Positions 61,800-64,000 of a stretch of DNA of 64,000 nt are shown one piece after another. The notes below the pieces were generated by a model, which did no database searches, was not told the DNA's origin, and worked only from the letters and a program-made list of their open reading frames with translations. How positions within the stretch are numbered: the stretch's first letter is position 1; each line of letters starts with the position of its first letter. The translations under genes and the position numbers were made by a program. Origin of the DNA: Lepidurus packardi. Its lineage: Eukaryota; Arthropoda; Branchiopoda; Notostraca; Triopsidae. The DNA lies in assembly GCA_023053545.1 (NCBI GenBank), contig JAKZAN010000001.1, forward strand, positions 888,565-952,564, written 5' to 3'.

Positions 61800-62370
61800 T
61801 CATCATATCTTAGGAATGTGTCGGGACTCCAAGATGAAAAACACGCCCATTCTTGCCAGCTTATTTGCATTCTAGAAGTTAAACAAACCGTGGAAACGTT
61901 GTTTTAGTTTGTGGAAAGTGGGGAAAATTGGCGTTTGGAACTAACCAAGTGCAGCAATATGATGTGTGTGTTCTGGCTGCCTGGAATATTCTGCAGCTGG
62001 GATATTGTTGAAGGAAGCAATTAAAGCGGGTTGTGAATAGGTGGAATTCCTCTGCCCCAACCCCACAGTTGCGAAAGCAAATAAGATGTTTGCTTTTGCA
62101 CACAAAGTTGGCTGTCTTTCACGACTATAGCCGCTGCAGGTGCTGGCCAAGTCATTACCAGGATGTATAGGAAACTGAAACGTATATGAACCAAAGGGCG
62201 CAGGACGTCCAACCAAGTGCGGCACACAGAACCCAGAGCTTCTTAAACCCATAAGTAAGGTAAGCAGCTTCACCATTTGTCTGCAAGAACCCAGTGTCTT
62301 CAGTTCGACCTCCCAAGTGACGCCAAATCACTCTTTGGCATCTCTGCTTCACTTGCATTGCAACTTTGGT
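61800..62370. other. Intergenic segment; overlapping short ORFs on the minus strand
   Basis: Non-repetitive. Three minus-strand frames are open for 67-111 codons, two with a hydrophobic stretch (for example FSFLYILVMTWPAPAAAIVV). No splice structure or family is recognised. Confidence 0.3.
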
Positions 62371-63225
62371 TCACGCTTCAACTCGCCAATCTTTCCACGT
62401 ACTTTCTGTCGAATTTTTAACCTAGCATACTCTTACTCTTTACGTACTTGCACTCTTTGTACTCTACGTACTTGCTCTTTACGTTTACAGTTCAACTCGC
62501 CAATCTTTCCACGTACTTTCTTTCGAATTTTTAACCTAGCATACTCCTACGCTTTACGTACTTGCACTGCATCCGATAATGCTTATTCTTTACGTACTTG
62601 CACTATGTGTACTCTTTACGTTCTTGCACTGCATCCGATAATGCTTACTCTTTACGTACTTGCACTCTTTGTACTCTTTACGTACTTGCACTGCATCCGA
62701 TAATGCTTTCTCTTTAGGTACTTGCACTATGTGTACTCTTTACGTTCTTGCATTGCATCCGATAATGCTTACTCTTTACGTACTTGCACTCTTTGTACTC
62801 TTTACTTACTTACTCTTTACGTACTTGCACTGCATCCGATAATACTTACTCTTTAGGTACTTGCACTCTGTGTACTCTTTATGTACTTGCTCTTTGCGTT
62901 CACACTTCAACTCGCCAATCTCTCCACGTACTTTCTTTCGAATTTTTAACCTAGCATACTCCTACTCTTTACGTACTTGCACTGCATCCGATAATGCTTA
63001 CTCTTTAGGTACTTGCACTCTGGTACTCTTTATGTACTTGCTCTTTACGTTCACACTTCAACTCGCCAATCTTTCCATGTACTTTCTTTCGAATTTTTAA
63101 CCTAGCATACTCCTACTCTTTACGTACTTGCACTGCATCCGATAATGCTTACCCTTTAGGTACTTGCACTCTTTGTACTCTTTGTACTCTTTACGTACTT
63201 GCACTGCATCCGATAATGCTAGTAA
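62370..63225. repeat. Compound tandem array 'tttacgtacttgcactgcatc'
   Basis: A short unit ('ctctttacgtacttgcactg', 'catccgataatgctta', about 60 nt) repeats around ten times. It is interrupted by four copies of a longer block starting 'ttcaactcgccaatct' (near 62367, 62491, 62908, 63058). The Cys/Leu/Tyr-rich plus-strand ORFs are repeat artefacts. The array ends about 60 nt before the next gene's first coding exon. Confidence 0.92.
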
Positions 63226-63284
63226 GTTCTAATTATTGTTATTCCTGTTAGGTTATCTTGCTGCCAAATAACCCATTCATAAAC

Positions 63285-63369
63285 ATGCATATGAAAACGA
63301 ACGCGAGCTTAACTTCGTGGGTTTTTCTATTCTTAATTATCGGCGTGGTGTTCGTCACTCCAGTTCGTG
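63285..63369 (+). CDS. First coding exon of a secreted or membrane protein gene (partial)
   Basis: The ATG at 63285 (a second in-frame ATG at 63291) opens 28 codons with a textbook signal peptide: a basic start (MKTN), hydrophobic core WVFLFLIIGVVFV, then TPVRG. It stops at donor gtaagc (63370) in phase 1. No convincing second exon is seen before the window ends. The mature protein is unknown. Confidence 0.6.
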
Positions 63370-64000
63370 GTAAGCATGCACGTCGTTACCTAAATTGTTA
63401 GATGTGTCGATTAAGCGATTCTAAACCATGAAGCTTGCTTCATTAAAGCCAGCGTGTCACCTGTAGTACAATCCTTGGGGACGTTGTCGGGTTATTTATT
63501 GACTTAAATGCCATCCTTGATTTTCACTTAACGGTTCTCGCAGTTCCTTTAATCCAATTTGAGGAATTAGCATTTTTATTCCCTTTTTATTAGTATTCCT
63601 TGCGTACTCGCAAGGAATACTAATAACATTTTTTACCTCGACCGAGAAATTCCGAGGTGAAGCTGGAGGACTTTTGTTAAGAGGAAATTGCGGGAAACAG
63701 TAATATTTACTTTGGGCTCCTTCTACTTAACTGAGTCAATGAAAGTGCTCGTTGTTGATTCTGAGGACTCTAGAAGAAGAAAGGAAGACATAAGAAGCGC
63801 ACAAAAGAGAGATGGAACCTTTAGTAACGAACATGTTTCAGCTTTTTTTCTTATGTGTTTACTAAGGAAATGTGTTATGTGTTCAGTAAGGAAAGGAAAG
63901 TTATCGAGATTGAGAGACAAATAAGGTGTTGCCCTGTCTGTGTTTAGTGAAACATCTCCGAACATGTAATCATTTCTTGTATTGGGTGATAGGTGGATGC
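63370..64000. other. First intron of the downstream gene (no second exon identified)
   Basis: Contains an 18-bp perfect hairpin (63587-63626). The ORF at 63688-63924 has no clear acceptor joining it in frame to the signal-peptide exon and no recognised domain. Confidence 0.35.
63587..63626. repeat. Perfect 18-bp inverted repeat with 4-nt loop
   Basis: Arms 63587-63604 (ttattagtattccttgcg) and 63609-63626 are exact reverse complements around 'tact'. It could be a small foldback element or a hairpin in the transcript. Confidence 0.9.

Noticed and set aside
62317..63100. Plus-strand ORFs with LRTCT repeats
   Set aside because: They arise from the 'tttacgtacttgcact' array and end in the same repeat.

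Overview
This is a eukaryotic, intron-rich, AT-rich window, probably from an arthropod. The arthropod call is an inference: it rests on the gene content, the compact GT-AG introns mixed with giant repeat-filled ones, and the abundance of simple and tandem repeats. Nothing points to a bacterial, viral or plasmid replicon. Species cannot be named from the sequence.

The backbone is one plus-strand gene running from the left edge to a stop at 61353-61355. It is the TIMELESS/timeout replication-fork protein, not obviously the circadian paralogue. I assembled 18 exons that join in one continuous frame of 910 codons plus stop; the N-terminal part lies left of the window. Fourteen of the 17 visible introns are small (58 to about 1,550 nt). 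Three are not: intron 8 (3759-39104, about 35.3 kb), intron 9 (39195-54054, about 14.9 kb) and intron 10 (54122-58319, about 4.2 kb). A 90-nt exon (39105-39194) sits alone between the two largest.

Inside intron 8, on the minus strand, lies a complete nested gene of six exons (19412 down to 4283; 740 codons). It encodes a signal peptide, a cysteine-bearing LRR N-cap, about 18 leucine-rich repeats, a C-terminal cap, a Pro/Thr-rich stalk, one transmembrane helix and a cytoplasmic tail of about 90 residues. All six exons join in frame and LRR repeats run across the junctions. Four of its five introns are filled with tandem arrays, mostly a different family in each (5.4-6.2 and 7.9-9.5 kb; 10.3-11.3 and 12.8-13.5 kb; 13.9-15.5 kb; 16.7-18.9 kb).

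The rest of introns 8-10 is repeat-dominated non-coding DNA: minisatellites with periods from about 28 to 490 nt, a GC-rich foldback/MITE-like element (35.3-36.1 kb), a 156-167 nt satellite (38.2-38.9 kb), dispersed families marked by 'gcgccatctgtgag' and 'gtccttatgtcggg', an inverted repeat pair in intron 10, a perfect 42-nt palindrome, and weak relics that may be copia-like and tRNA/SINE-derived. The octamer ATTTCTGC/GCAGAAAT recurs far more often than base composition predicts.

After the TIMELESS stop and its poly(A) signal (61760-61765) comes a tandem array (62.4-63.2 kb), then the first coding exon of another plus-strand gene (63285-63369) encoding a signal peptide; the rest lies beyond the window. 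I found no CRISPR array, rRNA or convincing intact tRNA.
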